A DNA stretch of 64,000 nucleotides from Lantana camara (GCA_037501455.1 CM074862.1:57567501-57631500), one strand, 5' to 3'; shown: positions 45,381 to 58,851, numbered from the stretch's first letter. Numbers and translations are program-made. The notes: generated by a model not told the origin, from the letters alone.

Positions 45381-48300
45381 ACTCTCTCCCCCTTAAGAGA
45401 ATCCGTCCTCGGATTCCATGTCCTGAATTCCTGGAATTTTAATTGGCTCTTACATGTTCATCCCACGCGGGTTAGCTACTCCCCGTCAGGGATTAGTTTG
45501 AAAGAGGTCTTTGATCCACAAGATCCACCAAGATGTGAAATCACGACCCTCAACTTTCCGGAGCCTAAACACTTGTAAGAAAATCTATCCTTCCACTAAA
45601 ACAAATTGACAAGTAGTAGAACATACTGAGAGTGCCCCGTCTCTCAAACAATTACCGAGAGAACCCCATCTCTTGAGCAAGTAACAAGAGAACCCCGTCT
45701 CTTGACAACCCTGAGAGAATCCCCGTCTCTCACGCACACGAATAAGATTCAAGCAAGTACATAGACAAATATTAACACTTATCACACAAGGATCAAGTAA
45801 AATTATCATTTATGCAAATAATTGTTCACATTACAATTAATAATAATCGCCAATTAATACAAATAAGGATTCAGGTATAAGATAGCAAGATAAGGATAAT
45901 AAGAAATGAATAATGCACGTGATATGCGTGATTAGGTGTACCGTTCACCGAGGATTGAAATTCTGGGACTGAATGAATTCGGTTGAATACTTGATTCTTT
46001 AGTTGAGATTTTCCCGCTTTGCACCACCCCGGTTTGATATTCTCCTTCTTGATAGCCATTTCTGCCATTGTACTATTTTCTAACATAATCCGTAAATCAT
46101 CATTAATCACCACATCTTCAGACCCATTTGAATTACAGATTTGCCGGTTGAACCATTCCTGCACTGGTTCTCACATTTACCTTCCGATTCCAGAATTGAG
46201 AACACCCTGATATTCTTGTTAGAGTGTAATTGCCCGTTCAAGCTTGAAAGACTGACTTCGCGTTCCAAGCAAGCTCTTGTCCAATGAGCAGAGAAAACAG
46301 GTGTTACCATTTCTCCTATCTCAGTAATTAAAGTAAACCTTTTCCCGAAGTAACATTCCTAACTTCTTGTTTGCAATCTGAAAGTTGAGCTCTTACTCCC
46401 TTAGTTAACAATACGGCGGATATTTGCAATAAGGAATCAAGGTTGTCATCCTGTGAGAGTAATTCAACGAGCACACTTGCATAGGAACCGAAAGAATCAG
46501 GTCCTAGTGAAACGTCTTCCTTTGGCCCCTGAAATTCAAAAACATACCCCACAATTCCACGGAATATCCTGAAAGAGAGGACCACTCGGGTTTCCATTTC
46601 TCTGAAGGGTTCATAGTAAACTGGTGTATTCATGGGGACGACGGCAACCACACGAATGAAAGCACGATGAGCATTCCCAAACATCTCTAGGGTACAAGTA
46701 ACAACTTTGTAAGAAAACTCTTGTCGGAGTTAACCTATCCAAACTTGAGATTGATTCCGGATATCACCCAAACTGAATCCTTTTCTATTTACCGTGTCAA
46801 ATGATATCTTGAGGTTGTCGGAGAATTGCAGACAGTGTACCCACTTTTCTGAAAATGATGATAAAACAAAGGTACTGTCAATGATGGGACTTTTCTTTGT
46901 GTAAGAGAGAGGAAGCTTAACTTATTGAAAAACTTCTTTCACATGGTTCTGATAGAGGTTTCCAGGAAGAATTGATTCTCTCAAATTCCCAACTTCCTTG
47001 AGTGCTATCTAACTTCGGCTTTAAATTATTCCCAGACCGACTCTCCCCCTTAAGAAAATAGAGATTTTCTTATCCTTCAAATGTGTCCCGTCTTTTCCCA
47101 CTTGCAAGCTTCTCTGTTGATTTAATTCCCGTAACCTTTTCCTCGTCTTACTTGTCGTTGATCAAGATTTTGGGATTAGTGGTTCCTTTCTAATCTTTCT
47201 GTTAAAGACATACCCAGCTTGAAATTCCCTGACTATCACCACTTTGATTTGATATTAAAATTCTTCAATATCCTATACCCCTTCTGCTATTCATGAAAAT
47301 GCCATGTCCTGTATTTACCTTCTACTGCTTCTAAAGTTGATATCTGTCAAGCTAGCACCCTAACCCACAGCAAGAAAAGTTCTTTCTCCTGCCCTTACTG
47401 AATTCCCGAAATGCTAATTAGTTTCAGAAGGTTGAAAGGCCCACTGAACATTTATCTGCTTGAACTTATCGTCATTTCCCCATTTTCCAAAATTTCCAAA
47501 TCTCTATATTGTGCATGCTTCTACGGAATCCTGAATCAACAAATTCTCACAGTCTCCAAACCTTATTAAACTTCAAGTTAACTCAGACGACCCGGTTACC
47601 ACCATGATACCCAATAATTCCGAAACCTCTTCTTTCAATTAAGTCGGTAAAATAGGAGCAAGAACTGTGTAGAGCATAGATAGAGCCTATTGACAATAAA
47701 CACTAAATAATGCATGATGATTAAAGTGTTAATGCGCATATTGCCCTTAATTTAAAATGCAACATATTAGAGCAATTACATCACTTTGAAAGTATACATA
47801 TAAATAAAAGAATATAAGTGATGCGAATAATTTGAATAGCCACTCAAGACATCGAGTAGGAAGTTTTAAATACAATTAAAACAACATTTACAAATGAGAA
47901 GTAATTAATTAATAGCTTTGATGCACGTGCTTATGAATGCATTGAAGAACCTGTCACCGTAGAAATGTTGAGCTCGATTCTGGTGTCCGTTCCTGGTTGG
48001 CCCAATTGCAACTTGGTTCGCACGGCTGATCCGTTTCGTAAATCTTCAAAGTCCCCCGGTCTTGATTCATATATTCTCAAAACCTGTTACTCACAACTCA
48101 TTTGAACTAAATACATGTGGATAAGGCGTGCTCACGTCACATAGTGGTCACATACTTGATGCCGGTAACAAGAATTTAATATAGAATACAACAGGTAATT
48201 CATCCATGTTTGAAATAGAACACATTAATCACTAAATTTCAAGCAATTCAAGATCAATTAATTGGCGATTAATAATACAAATCAATGCAGTACACAAGTT

Positions 48301-48485
48301 ATCAAACAATTCACTTAAATTATAACATAATTCAAGTACTTCACGGAGTTCAGGTAAGTCAACAAGTTCAAATAAAATGAAAGACTCTCAAATTGTCAAG
48401 TAATTCCTATGCCGTACGACCTAGACTCGACATGACACGACACTAGAACCTCGGTTTTGCAACCGGGCTCTGATACCACCTCAGA
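45381..48485 (-). mobile_element. Array A: internal region 2
   Basis: Same structure as internal 1, with its PBS at 48466-48478. Differences I noticed are near 46135, 46172 and 48338. Non-coding. Confidence 0.93.
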
Positions 48486-51400
48486 TGTAGCACCCCGGAC
48501 ACGTGGAGGTGCCACACCCCCGCACTATAGGCCAATCCACACACGAAATGGGCGATCCGTGCATGAACCAACCTACAGCGAACGGGTGACAATACGATAA
48601 TTCAATAGGCTAGGCGGGATTACTACTAAATGTAACAAAATAAAGCGGAAGCATAAACTATTATTACCAACCATTTCCATTTTTCCAATAAATATGTTCT
48701 AAAATTACATATCTACACATTATCATCTTCAACTAAACAATAACAATAATAATTAAATGCACGAACCACGGATGACACGACTACATGAACTGGACTCGAC
48801 TCGACCCACTCCCGCCTAGCATGCGCCTGTAGTAACCTGAAAGGTGGAGGTGTCAGTCTGTGAAGACCGAGTGAGGGGTTTAAATACATATTAGCGCAGA
48901 TACATGCACGTCATATTCTCGGGTAAAGATTTATAAAAGATAAATATAGGAGTTCAATATCAATATAGCTTCGCCCGAGAATACAACGGTCAATATTAAT
49001 TACTTGTTCCTTTTCATGCAATCAATAAACATGCTTACTTGTTTGTTAATCATTAGGTGACCACACAATTCAATTATCGTGCAATCATGCAGTAGTGTAA
49101 TCATATAACACGTTCATGGAATGGAGTGCATGCAATCACTACATGGCTGGCTTGTAACATGGTAGGGTTATTTCTCCTGTGGTTGGACGGACAACCACCA
49201 GCTCTAAAAACCAGCCCAGCGCCCTCCCTAAGGAGAACCTGGCCAGGAGAATACGGGTACACGATAGGTCTTTGTTCTTCTTGTGGTTGGACGGACAACC
49301 ACCAGCCCGAAGACCAGCCCAGCGCCCTCACTAGGGAGAACCTGGCCAAGAGAACACACGATCACGATACGGTATTGTTCTTCCTGTGATTGGACGGACA
49401 ATCACCAGCCCGAAGACCAGCCCAGCGCCCTCCCTAAGGAGAACCTGGCCAGGAGAACACAGGTACACGGTAGGGTATTGTTCTTCCTGTGGTTGGACGG
49501 ACAACCACCAGCCCGAAGACCAGCCCAGCGCCCTCCCTAAGGAGAACCTGGCCAGGAGAACACAGGTACATGCTTTCATGACATGACATGCTTGATTGGG
49601 TGCACACTCACATGACCTACTTGCTTGATTCATGAACAATAACATGCTTGGAATAATAAGAGTTTTCAGGAAATTATAAATATAAATACCTTTGGCCAAA
49701 AACCACGTAAAGGTTATACGGGTTCTAAATAACTAGAAATTAAACCTCACCTGACAGGCGACACATGACTCGTGAATGCGTGAGCGTGCTCATGATCCAC
49801 AATCTCCACCCTGGAGAATAACTGGACAAGAAATGGGAACATACATGCATTCGTGAGACCATACTCGACAATGGTACCAAATATGACGCACGGCGTAACC
49901 ATGAACATATTCTTGTATGAAATAAACGTATACTTGCACATACCGATCATATAGATACTTATAAATGGAATGGGATAATTTACAAGAAGACAAGTAATTT
50001 CACGGAGATCACGTATTTAAGGCATGCAATCATACCAATTCGTTTTACATAAAGCATGGAGTTAACAATTAAGTTTAAGTAAGCAAAGACCATAAAATGT
50101 CAAATAACCATATAATCATCAAATATTCAAGTATTCCAATCATATAAATCACATACGGGAGCCGAGAGAGTGAAAGGGATGCGAGAAAAGAGGTTTTGGC
50201 AAAGTTTGGCAAAAGTTGACAGTTTTCGGAAATGTACAAGCTGTAGGAAAACTGGAATATCTTGAGTTATAGAATTTGGAATTGGGTTTTGTTTGTTGGA
50301 TAGAAAACTAGACAAATACACCTTTCCGAAGATATATGGCTCGTATCCTAATTCAAAGTGAGGAGAAAATGGCGTAAGCTCGAAGTTGAGTGAATGCAGA
50401 TTTTCGGTAGAGTGGCGACACCAAATTAAAATGGATATATCTCACAAACCAGAAATGATATTGAGGTGATTCCAATTGGAGAATACTTTAGACTCAATGT
50501 AGTTTCTACAGTTCGAAATTCAGGTCAATCCGAGTACGTTTGAGGGGTAAACGGTCATTTAGAACAAATGACATAAATGCAGAATTGGCTGTGTGATCTT
50601 CTGTAACAGTGCTGAAGACGGGAACGGCCGTTCCGGCTTTAGGCCAAAATGGGAAGGGCCGTTCCCAGCCTCGCTGGCCAAAACATTCAAAGGATGGGAA
50701 CGGCCGTTCCGGGAAATCAAAGGGGACGGGAAGGGCCGTTCCCGCTGAGCAGAAAGCTCAAAACAGAGCAGAAAACAGGGGAGCTCTCGGATCACATTCA
50801 AAATCATCAAAACATCATCAAAACTTCCACCAAATGCATTAAATCAAGTAAGAAACATACTTATATACTTAAAGTACAATAAAAACTAACATAAACACTT
50901 AATTCATCCTTTGATTCTCAAGAATCATCAACTTTAGCATATATACAAATTCATTATATAATCTCATAATTCTCAAGAATTCATACATGTTTTCAAGTCT
51001 AAGGCTCCTAATCAAGTTTCTAACACCAAACACATAAATTATCAAGCTTGAATCCTAAACCCTAGCTTCATACATAAATTCAAGAATCATGAAATATCAA
51101 TCATATACCTTGAAAGGAAGAAAGAAAGAGATGAGATGAGATGATGATGCTTCAAAGCTCCTAATTCCTTCATGATCATGACTTGAAAGGATGAAATCTC
51201 CCTTTTCCTCCTTGGGGTTTGGCTCGGTAGAAAGGAGCAAAATGGATGATGATTCTTGATGAATGAAAATGATGATTGTGAAAGAGATGCATATATCGAT
51301 ATTTTTGGGGAAATATGTAATAATTATGATCCAATCCCCCAAGTTTTATAAGTCATCAATTGAGTATAAAAGGTTTGGAAAGTGATCAATTAGGTCCAAA

Positions 51401-51691
51401 GAATTCTCATGCAATTTAGTCCCTCAAAGAGAACGAATTGAGCAATTAAGGACAATTGGCAATTAAATCAAATTGGACAATTAGTTCATGTAATAATTAA
51501 ATTCCGATGATACAATAATTCTCAAGTTGACACATATTGCATATATTTCCACATATTCATGTTGCGCGCAATTTATAAAAATTAATGTAACACGTTTAAA
51601 TCAATTAAACGAAATTAATAAAATAAAATCCTAACGCTCGAAACCCACATGTGTCGAGCGTACCTGACTGTCTGAAAATCGGGGCGTTACA
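48486..51691 (-). mobile_element. Array A: LTR 3
   Basis: Matches LTR 2 at the two diagnostic bases but has CATGTG instead of CACGTG near 51647-51652. It ends at the second AACAC copy. The minisatellite is at 49172-49572 and the palindromes at 50621-50743. Confidence 0.95.
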
Positions 51692-54043
51692 AACACGGGA
51701 GCCTTGATCACGGTGATGGCGAGAAGTAGGGTTCAAAAGGACATTGGGGTTCCTTTTTGTAAGAGAATTTGAACAAGGTTGAAGGGCGATTCTCAGGGGT
51801 AAATGCAGAGGCTAATTCAGTGGATGTCGAAGAAATCAGGGATTGTGAAATTTCAATTCCGAATAGTGGGAGATACAAGTGATGCAAAAAGATTCATGGA
51901 AAACTTGAAGACCGTGGGAAAGACAAAGAATAATCACCAAGTCAAAGTAACCTCGGGATTGGAGGAACGGAGAAAAGCTACTGAGCTAATAACTTACCAC
52001 ATTGGTGACAGGTTCCAAAACATTCATAGCACGTGCATCATATTTTGCATTAATTATTTATTCTTTTGAGCTTATGTTATCCGTGCATTTCTAATTGGTT
52101 TCGTTGTGCTAATGTGTTGTATAATTGCTTGATGTAAACGTGACACATGCATCGTCATTTTAACCCGACATGCATTTTAGTGTTTAATTGATAGGAAGTC
52201 CTTTCGCCTCAACTATCAAGTATTACTTGACCGAGCCACTTTCGAATTCAATAATGATGACTTCGGGGAAACAAAGAATTTCAAGTAAGGGATAGGTTAA
52301 TGGAAACGGGAATTCATAAGAAGAAGCGAGATTAGAATTGATTGTGGGGTGTTTGGATCGAACAAGAATAGGAAAGGGGTTTCGGACATTAAGCGAATTA
52401 GAAGGGAAGTTGAAATGCAAAACCTTGGGGTTGCCTTTTGATCAAAATCCACCCTAATAGAAATAATTCATCAAGAATTTCGACAAAATGAGAATTAATG
52501 GAGTTCAACATGTGACAATAGAAATTTAAGGGGGAGAGCACGACCGAGGAACAAATTGGACGATTGAAGGGGTACTCGAAGAAATATTTTAGTAGGAATA
52601 ACGAAATTGCAGATTAAGGAAGACCTGGAAGTCCTATTAGTGATGATCAGAGATAAATAAGGCGGCTTGAATGGTTAAGTTGTTAAGAGGGGAGCTAAGT
52701 TACTAAATCCGGGTTGAAGTCCCTCACTAGGTATAAAGGAAATGGCTTCGAGAATATTCTTATGTATAGAATATGGATATGGGGATAACAAAATTATAAG
52801 GGAGCTTCAGTGAACCCCTAAGTCAGAATTGACACAAGAGAGAGTCGAATCAAGTTAGCATGTAATGGAATGATGGCGATCGAGAGTAATCCAATAGAGT
52901 AAAAAGGGGGTTCAATAATGACAATATTATCAAGTCATCGGTTATTCCCACGATAATTCGGAAGGAAATTTTAGAAGAAACCAAACCGAAAAAGATGATC
53001 ATTGGAGGATTACATCAAACTTCAAGAATCATCAAGAACATTCTATCTTCGATTCAAGAAATGTGGGGCCAGATACCGAATATAACCTTAAGGGGTTAAA
53101 GAGAATGAATGGATAACATGAACGGAAGATGGAAAAGGATTCGTGTTAAGGTAGATCCTAATGACAAATACTTCAAGGTAGGGATTGAAGCATCAAGGTT
53201 GTCAGGAGTAGTTATCCTCGAGGGTATTTTAAACTCCGATATGGGTAAGATAGTAGCTATGGACCTAACTTCGAGACGGATGGTCTAAGGGTATTCGGGA
53301 GGTCAAGCTCGGTTGATTAAAAAGAGTTGGTTGGTCGAATGAGGATTAAGGGAAATGATGAAGACTGGAAGCAGTACCATGCAGAAGGGATCTAGGAGTA
53401 TAATCCTTAAAGGATCCATCAATTGTTTCATCGGGGTATCCTGAAGAGGTTAAAGACAAACTGAGCACTGAATCTATCTTCGAGATAGATCATACACTGA
53501 ACAACGACAACTCACAATTTTAAAACTTCGCGACTACGGTGAACGGTACTTATAGGATCCATGATACATAAATTCATGCAAATTTAATTTAATAATTTCT
53601 TTGTTATGTGCTTTGTTTTCTTATCAAGTTAAACTACGTGAAGTAATTGATGATTAACGTGGATGATATCCGTTACTTGCCTTGGGGTGGCTTGTGTGAT
53701 TTTGAATTTGGTTTTGCGTGTGTTGCTTGGGAGTATTGGAGACTTCCTTGATTTATTTAATTTTGTTTGAGAGATGGGGTGCTCTCGTTGTTTCTAAGAG
53801 ACGGGGATTCTCTTATTTTTGTTAGAGAGACGGGGTGCTCTCGTTGTTTCTAAGAGACGGGGATTCTCTTATTTTTGTTTGAGAGACGGGGTACTCTCTT
53901 TGCTTGCGAGAGACGGGGTTCTCTCATTGTTGCTCGAGAAATGGGGCTCTCTCCTTGTTGCTTGCGAGAGACGGGGAATCTCTCATTGGTTGTTTTAAGC
54001 GTGCAGTGAATCCGAGGACGGATTCTTTTTAAGGGGGAGAGAT
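51692..54043 (+). mobile_element. E4: 3' part of the internal region
   Basis: It resumes at the AACAC duplicate. It has internal boxes at 52003-52040 and near 53538-53570, no gag-pol motifs, and ends in the hairpin array, the PPT hairpin GAATCCG-AGGA-CGGATTC (54008-54025) and the PPT (54031-54042). With 34841-35863 the uninterrupted internal region is about 3.4 kb. The open frame at 51803-52069 carries no domain. Confidence 0.88.
53769..53984 (+). repeat. Pre-PPT hairpin array (8 units), right copy
   Basis: Eight units of about 27 bp; GAGAGA/TCTCTC and AAGAGA/TCTCTT arms alternate in the first four. A few loop and arm changes distinguish it from 27464-27679, e.g. GAGAGATGGGG in unit 1 and GAGAAATGGGG in unit 7. 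Confidence 0.92.
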
Positions 54044-57000
54044 TGTAACCCCCCGGTTTTTCATTTATATTAATATGTCATATTTGTTTCTAAATTGCGC
54101 AATTTAATTATTTAATTATGTCATAAATTGTTATTATTTTATTTTATTATATTTTATTTCAAATTAATATTATTATACATATTACGTTATTTTAAGTAAT
54201 TATCTTAAATTATTACTAATTTAATGATTAATGTTAATTAAGTGGGTTACGCTAATTAATCATGTTTAACCATATTAATTAATTTATTCAAATATAATCG
54301 TTGACCTTAATTTATGTTTGAATTTAATCTAATTTATTTGGTTTAATTTTATTTATGCATGGAATTTCATGAAATGTGCATGGTTGTGTATTTTGTGCAT
54401 CGTTCTTATATGAAATGATATCGAAATGTCGTGAAATTGTAGTATGTCGTAAATATATGTGTTATGAACATGCCTATATGCTCGGTTTATGTTTTCGAAT
54501 TCATTTGATATGTTAACGAATTTAATTTGATTCGTGGAACCAAATCGGGGGCTAACTAGCACTTAGCGTACCCTTGGTTCCGTATTTAATATCTTGAGCT
54601 CGGAAACTCGGATTTGAGTTCCGTCAACTCCGCTGAACTCGTAATCAAAATTTGGGTTTATTAAACTAAGCCATATACTTTCCCGAAATCATTTGAACCT
54701 TCGAAATCCAACCGAAAAACGAAACGGCATCAATTTGGACCACCTTTCACTAAAATGACCATAACTTGATCAAAACTTAACCAAATTTACTATGGTTGGT
54801 AGCCTTTTAACCCTAGTTCAATCCTCTATCATCCCATAACCACCCCTAACCGATCATATCCTCCCACACACCAGAAATTTCGGCCAAACCCTTCAGCAGC
54901 CCAGTTTTCTCGTCACTGTGCAAATCCTTGAGGTTTTGAGCTCAAATCTCGATCAACCTTCATCCAATCAACAAGGTGAGTTAGGATTATGTTGTACATG
55001 AATCTATGGTTATTTTCATCCTTTCATCCCTGATTTTGGTTCAGATTTCATGGGGTTTTGGAGCATGTGTTTGAACAGTTAGGTTTTGAGTGTTTTGTTG
55101 ATTTCTTGAATCTCTTTGATCTCTGACATATCTCGGTGATATATATATGATCCTTTTCCTTCATTTATGACTGAGTATACTTGTATTAATTGTTGGTTAA
55201 GAGGTTGGTAAGATATCATCAATGATATGGATATGTATTCCTTGAACTCCAAACTGGATTTTGCCCTTCTCCATGTATTGAACTGCTGCTAGTTTTTGGG
55301 AGCTATTTTGATGTCAAATGTTGTTCCTTTTTATCCTATTTTCAGCTGTGTTGTTGGTTGATTGATCATGTTTTGGGTTGTTCTATTCTTTCCTTCCCTT
55401 CCCCTGTTTTTTTCCCCGCTGGAACTGCTATCTTTTTCTTTTCTTTTGCTGCGTATGTTGGGGTTGTTTCCAGGGCTGATTGTTGTGCATTTGAAACCTC
55501 TTCTTACCCTGAGTGTTGGCATGAATTGATTGTAAACTATGTGTGTGGTTTGGATTGCTCTTGTTCATCGTTTTCCTCCCCTGTTTCGTTCATTCTTGCG
55601 CAGCTTCTGTAACTGTTGCAGGCGAGACACGGGTGTGTCGTTCTTGGTCCTTCCAGCTTGAAACGGGGGTGATAAATTCTCCAGTCCTCTCTGTACCGAG
55701 ACACGGGGGTGTCTCGGTTTGTCCTAGGTTGGTGACACGGGGGTGTCACCTTATTTACTCCAAACTTAAACTGTTGCTGCTGTTGTTCTTCATTTGATTC
55801 CAAGTCTGTGCGTGAGTTTGTGCAGCGTTGGTTATGGGAGCTTGTTTGTTGCTGTTGTTCTTCCTTGGGTCAGTGTGTGTGTGTGTGTTTGTTTTGCAAA
55901 CCTGTAAAACTGCTGCTGCGATTCTTTATTAGATTCAGGTCTGTGTGTGTGTGCTGCTGTATATATATATATATATATATGTGTTGTGTGTGTGTTGTTG
56001 TGCATGCATGGCTATGTGTTTGTGTGTGCATGGTTTGTTATCTTAATTGCATGCATAGATGTATAAGTATATGTTTCATGCATGATTTAGTTAAATTTAA
56101 TGAATTACATGCATGTATAATATATATATATATAATTACACTTATGTTTGCATGCATGGTTGTGTACGTATGCATGTATCTTATATATATATATATATAT
56201 ATAATATAATATAATATATCCATATATATATATATATTTCTTTATATAATTGTTTATTATATAGTTATTATATGATTATTATATATCTATTATATATTTA
56301 AATAATATTTGATTTAATTCAATTTTAGAATTAAATGATTTCTATTTCGTGTATTTAAACTATTAATTATTGATAGAACGTTTTATTTATTCTATTTCTA
56401 ATTGTGAATATGAATATTATGTGTTATGGATATTAAATGAAATTTTAGACTAATTGATATGCATTATGAATTTATGAATTGATGAAATTGAATGATATGA
56501 ATGAACGAATGGTTTGATTATATGTTTTAAATTCCTTAATAGTGCACATGAATATTTTCATGATATAAGATGATCATTTATGCATTCATGTCATATTCAC
56601 TTCATTGTCGAGCGTCATATGTGGTCATTGAGTCTCATGCATTTTCTTTTGCACAGATTCGGGTTTGGTCGGAGACGAGGGCGAGCATTGAGACGCTTGT
56701 GCCTTTCTTTTGCTTTGAAAAGGTGGGTTTTTCTTCTACTAGTTAAAACAACCCTATATATCCCTTATGTGCATTAAACCAAATTAGTATATTATATAAA
56801 TCGCGTCATTTCGTGTAAATGATTTCAAACGTATGACCCCTTTTTAACTATGAAACCCTACCTTATGTTTTGGCGAGACATGATTATGATTGCACGGGCC
56901 CCGGGACTTAGTGCATGTGGCTAACCGAGGAAGCAAGGGCTGACGGGGATCCCATGTACTAGTTCCAACCAATTACGGCGAAACGGACCTCGTCAAGGAG

Positions 57001-57862
57001 TTTTTGACGAGGAAACGCTAACCGGGCTTTGAGGACTCATGAACCTCATAGCCACATTGATATGATTAGGTGGTCGGGCCTTGCAAACCCGTCCACCACC
57101 CGGAGGAAGAAGGTGTATATGAATGATTATGATCATGATATGTATGAGCACAAAAGATATGTATGATAATGAATGAATAATTGATTATGATTACACGAGG
57201 TGTAGGTTGGAGATTCTGCACGCCCACTCGCCGGGCCATAAACCCTTATGAACAATTGTGAATGAATAAGAACGTCGTAATCCCGTTGATGTTTTCTTTT
57301 GTTTTAACCACTTGGAAAATTCTTATCAAACTTCACACGGGATTAGGGCTTGCATGTATGTGCTTAATTTCTGCAATAATATATCTTATGCCCCGTTTTA
57401 TACCCACCAGTCTCGTATAGACTGAACCCGGTTTGTTTTCAGTTGTTTTGTGCAGGTATAGGAGTGCTAGGCGGGAATACGAGTTGTCTAGGTCTTGCAT
57501 TTAAGTTTAGCACTTCTTTTCAGCATCTCGTACCCTTATTGTTCTTTTGTATATGATCATTGTATGGAGCGTTATGATTTTTGTAGGCCGTGTGGCCATT
57601 GAATACCTGAATAATTTTGTATATCTATTTAGGAGCTTGGTGGCTCATTGTATATATTATATTTTGTTCTTGCTTCCGCGTTTCATTATAACCCTGATTT
57701 TATATTGTCTTGAGTTGATTGGTTTAAGGGTTAGTCCCGCCTAGCATAGCGTGTGTGTTGTGTCCCCGTTCGCCGTGGATTTGGCACGTGTATGGACTTC
57801 TATTTCATGTACGGGTCGGGTCTCGGTACGGGGGATGTGGTACCTTGCGCTCGGGTGCTACA
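54044..57862 (+). mobile_element. E4: 3' LTR
   Basis: 3819 bp from TGTAACCCCCCGG to CTCGGGTGCTACA. It shows the E5 target site uninterrupted. The hairpin cluster is at about 55624-55750, TA tracts at about 55960 and 56120-56240, and the long-range stem is 57466-57476 with 57735-57745. The open frames inside (e.g. 55808-56209) read through TG/TA repeats and are not genes. Confidence 0.92.
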
Positions 57863-58851
57863 ACCATAGTCTAGCAATAGGTGTGTAACCCCTACCCGAA
57901 ATATGAATGTATATTCGAAAGAACCTTCTAGTCAATGAGATCATGTGGGATACGATCCACCAACCATCCTATCTCTCGATTAAGATCTAGGGCATGGGAA
58001 TATAGAGAGCCCTTCTAATCTTAATCTTAAAACAAAGTTCCCTTCATATTCCATTTGATCTCAATCCAAGAAAACCCCATTTTCTTGAAGTCTTGATCTA
58101 ACCACCTTGCGCAAGGATTTTTGGATGGAACATGAATGACTTTGTAATAAGAGATTATCTTGCCTACAGCAAGTGTAGGTCCTTTATTGATTCCAACAAT
58201 TCTCATATGCCACTTGTGTAATCCCAACATCGGCTGTGGTTCAGGTATCTATATGGCGATACCCTTTTGAGCTTATATCAAAGATTACGAAGTTAGGTCA
58301 TAAGAGACAATGTGGAATCTCAAGTGTAAGGATTAATTCCTCACGTCATTGACATGTGAGATATTTCCTAATCTAGAAGTTCTTGTAACGTCCTTTCCAA
58401 TTTAGGAATGTTCTCACGTGGGGCACTCTCAGTGAACTTGTTCTTACAACAAGCACCCTTGTATATTGTGTACGCATCAACTTATGCACTTTACACCCCA
58501 TGAAACTGGATGATCCTTCTTAAGGACACAACTACATAAGCAAGTCTCAACAGAGGTAAAGTCGACACTCCCACTGTCTGTCGGCCTCATTGACTTGGAG
58601 AAGTTTCTAATCCTCGCCTATGGAGTTAAGAACTTGTTTCATGTCTTATTCCCATAATGACAAAGTTCTTAACGGCCTCATCGGATTAGGGGAGTTCTGG
58701 ATATGCACACATAATGGAAACACTCAAAACACATAATGGCACATAAGAAGTGTTCGCCTACGATTAAAATCATTCGTGTATTATCCAAAGATTGTCTGTG
58801 ATATAGGGAAAGTCCCAAAGCATAACATCTTTCTAGGGCACTATTCCTAAC
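57863..58851 (-). mobile_element. C4: copia LTR, U3 part
   Basis: On the minus strand it starts TGTTAGGAATAGTGCCCT at 58851 and matches the first half of the C2 LTR until it is cut by the E4 end at 57863. The PPT in reverse (58852-58866) lies to its right, so it is a 3' LTR. Confidence 0.85.

Larger units (their letters stand above)
35864..51691 (-). mobile_element. Array A: three-LTR, two-internal retrotransposon concatemer
   Basis: The order is LTR-internal-LTR-internal-LTR with an exact 6311-bp period. The whole is flanked by AACAC (35859-35863 and 51692-51696), so one integration was followed by expansion, most simply unequal crossing-over between LTRs. The copies are nearly identical, but single-base differences exist, e.g. 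37877 A against G at 44188, and 38912 G against A at 45223. Neither internal region has gag-pol. It reads on the minus strand, inside the plus-strand element E4. Confidence 0.95.

Noticed and set aside
35864..51691. Array A as a plain assembly duplication
   Set aside because: Copy-specific single-base differences and the single AACAC duplication at the outer ends favour a real concatemer, although long reads are needed to be sure of the copy number.
55808..56209. 133-codon open frame
   Set aside because: It reads through TG and TA repeats of the E4 3' LTR (Cys/Val and Ile/Tyr runs); the 5' LTR copy is different because of repeat length changes.
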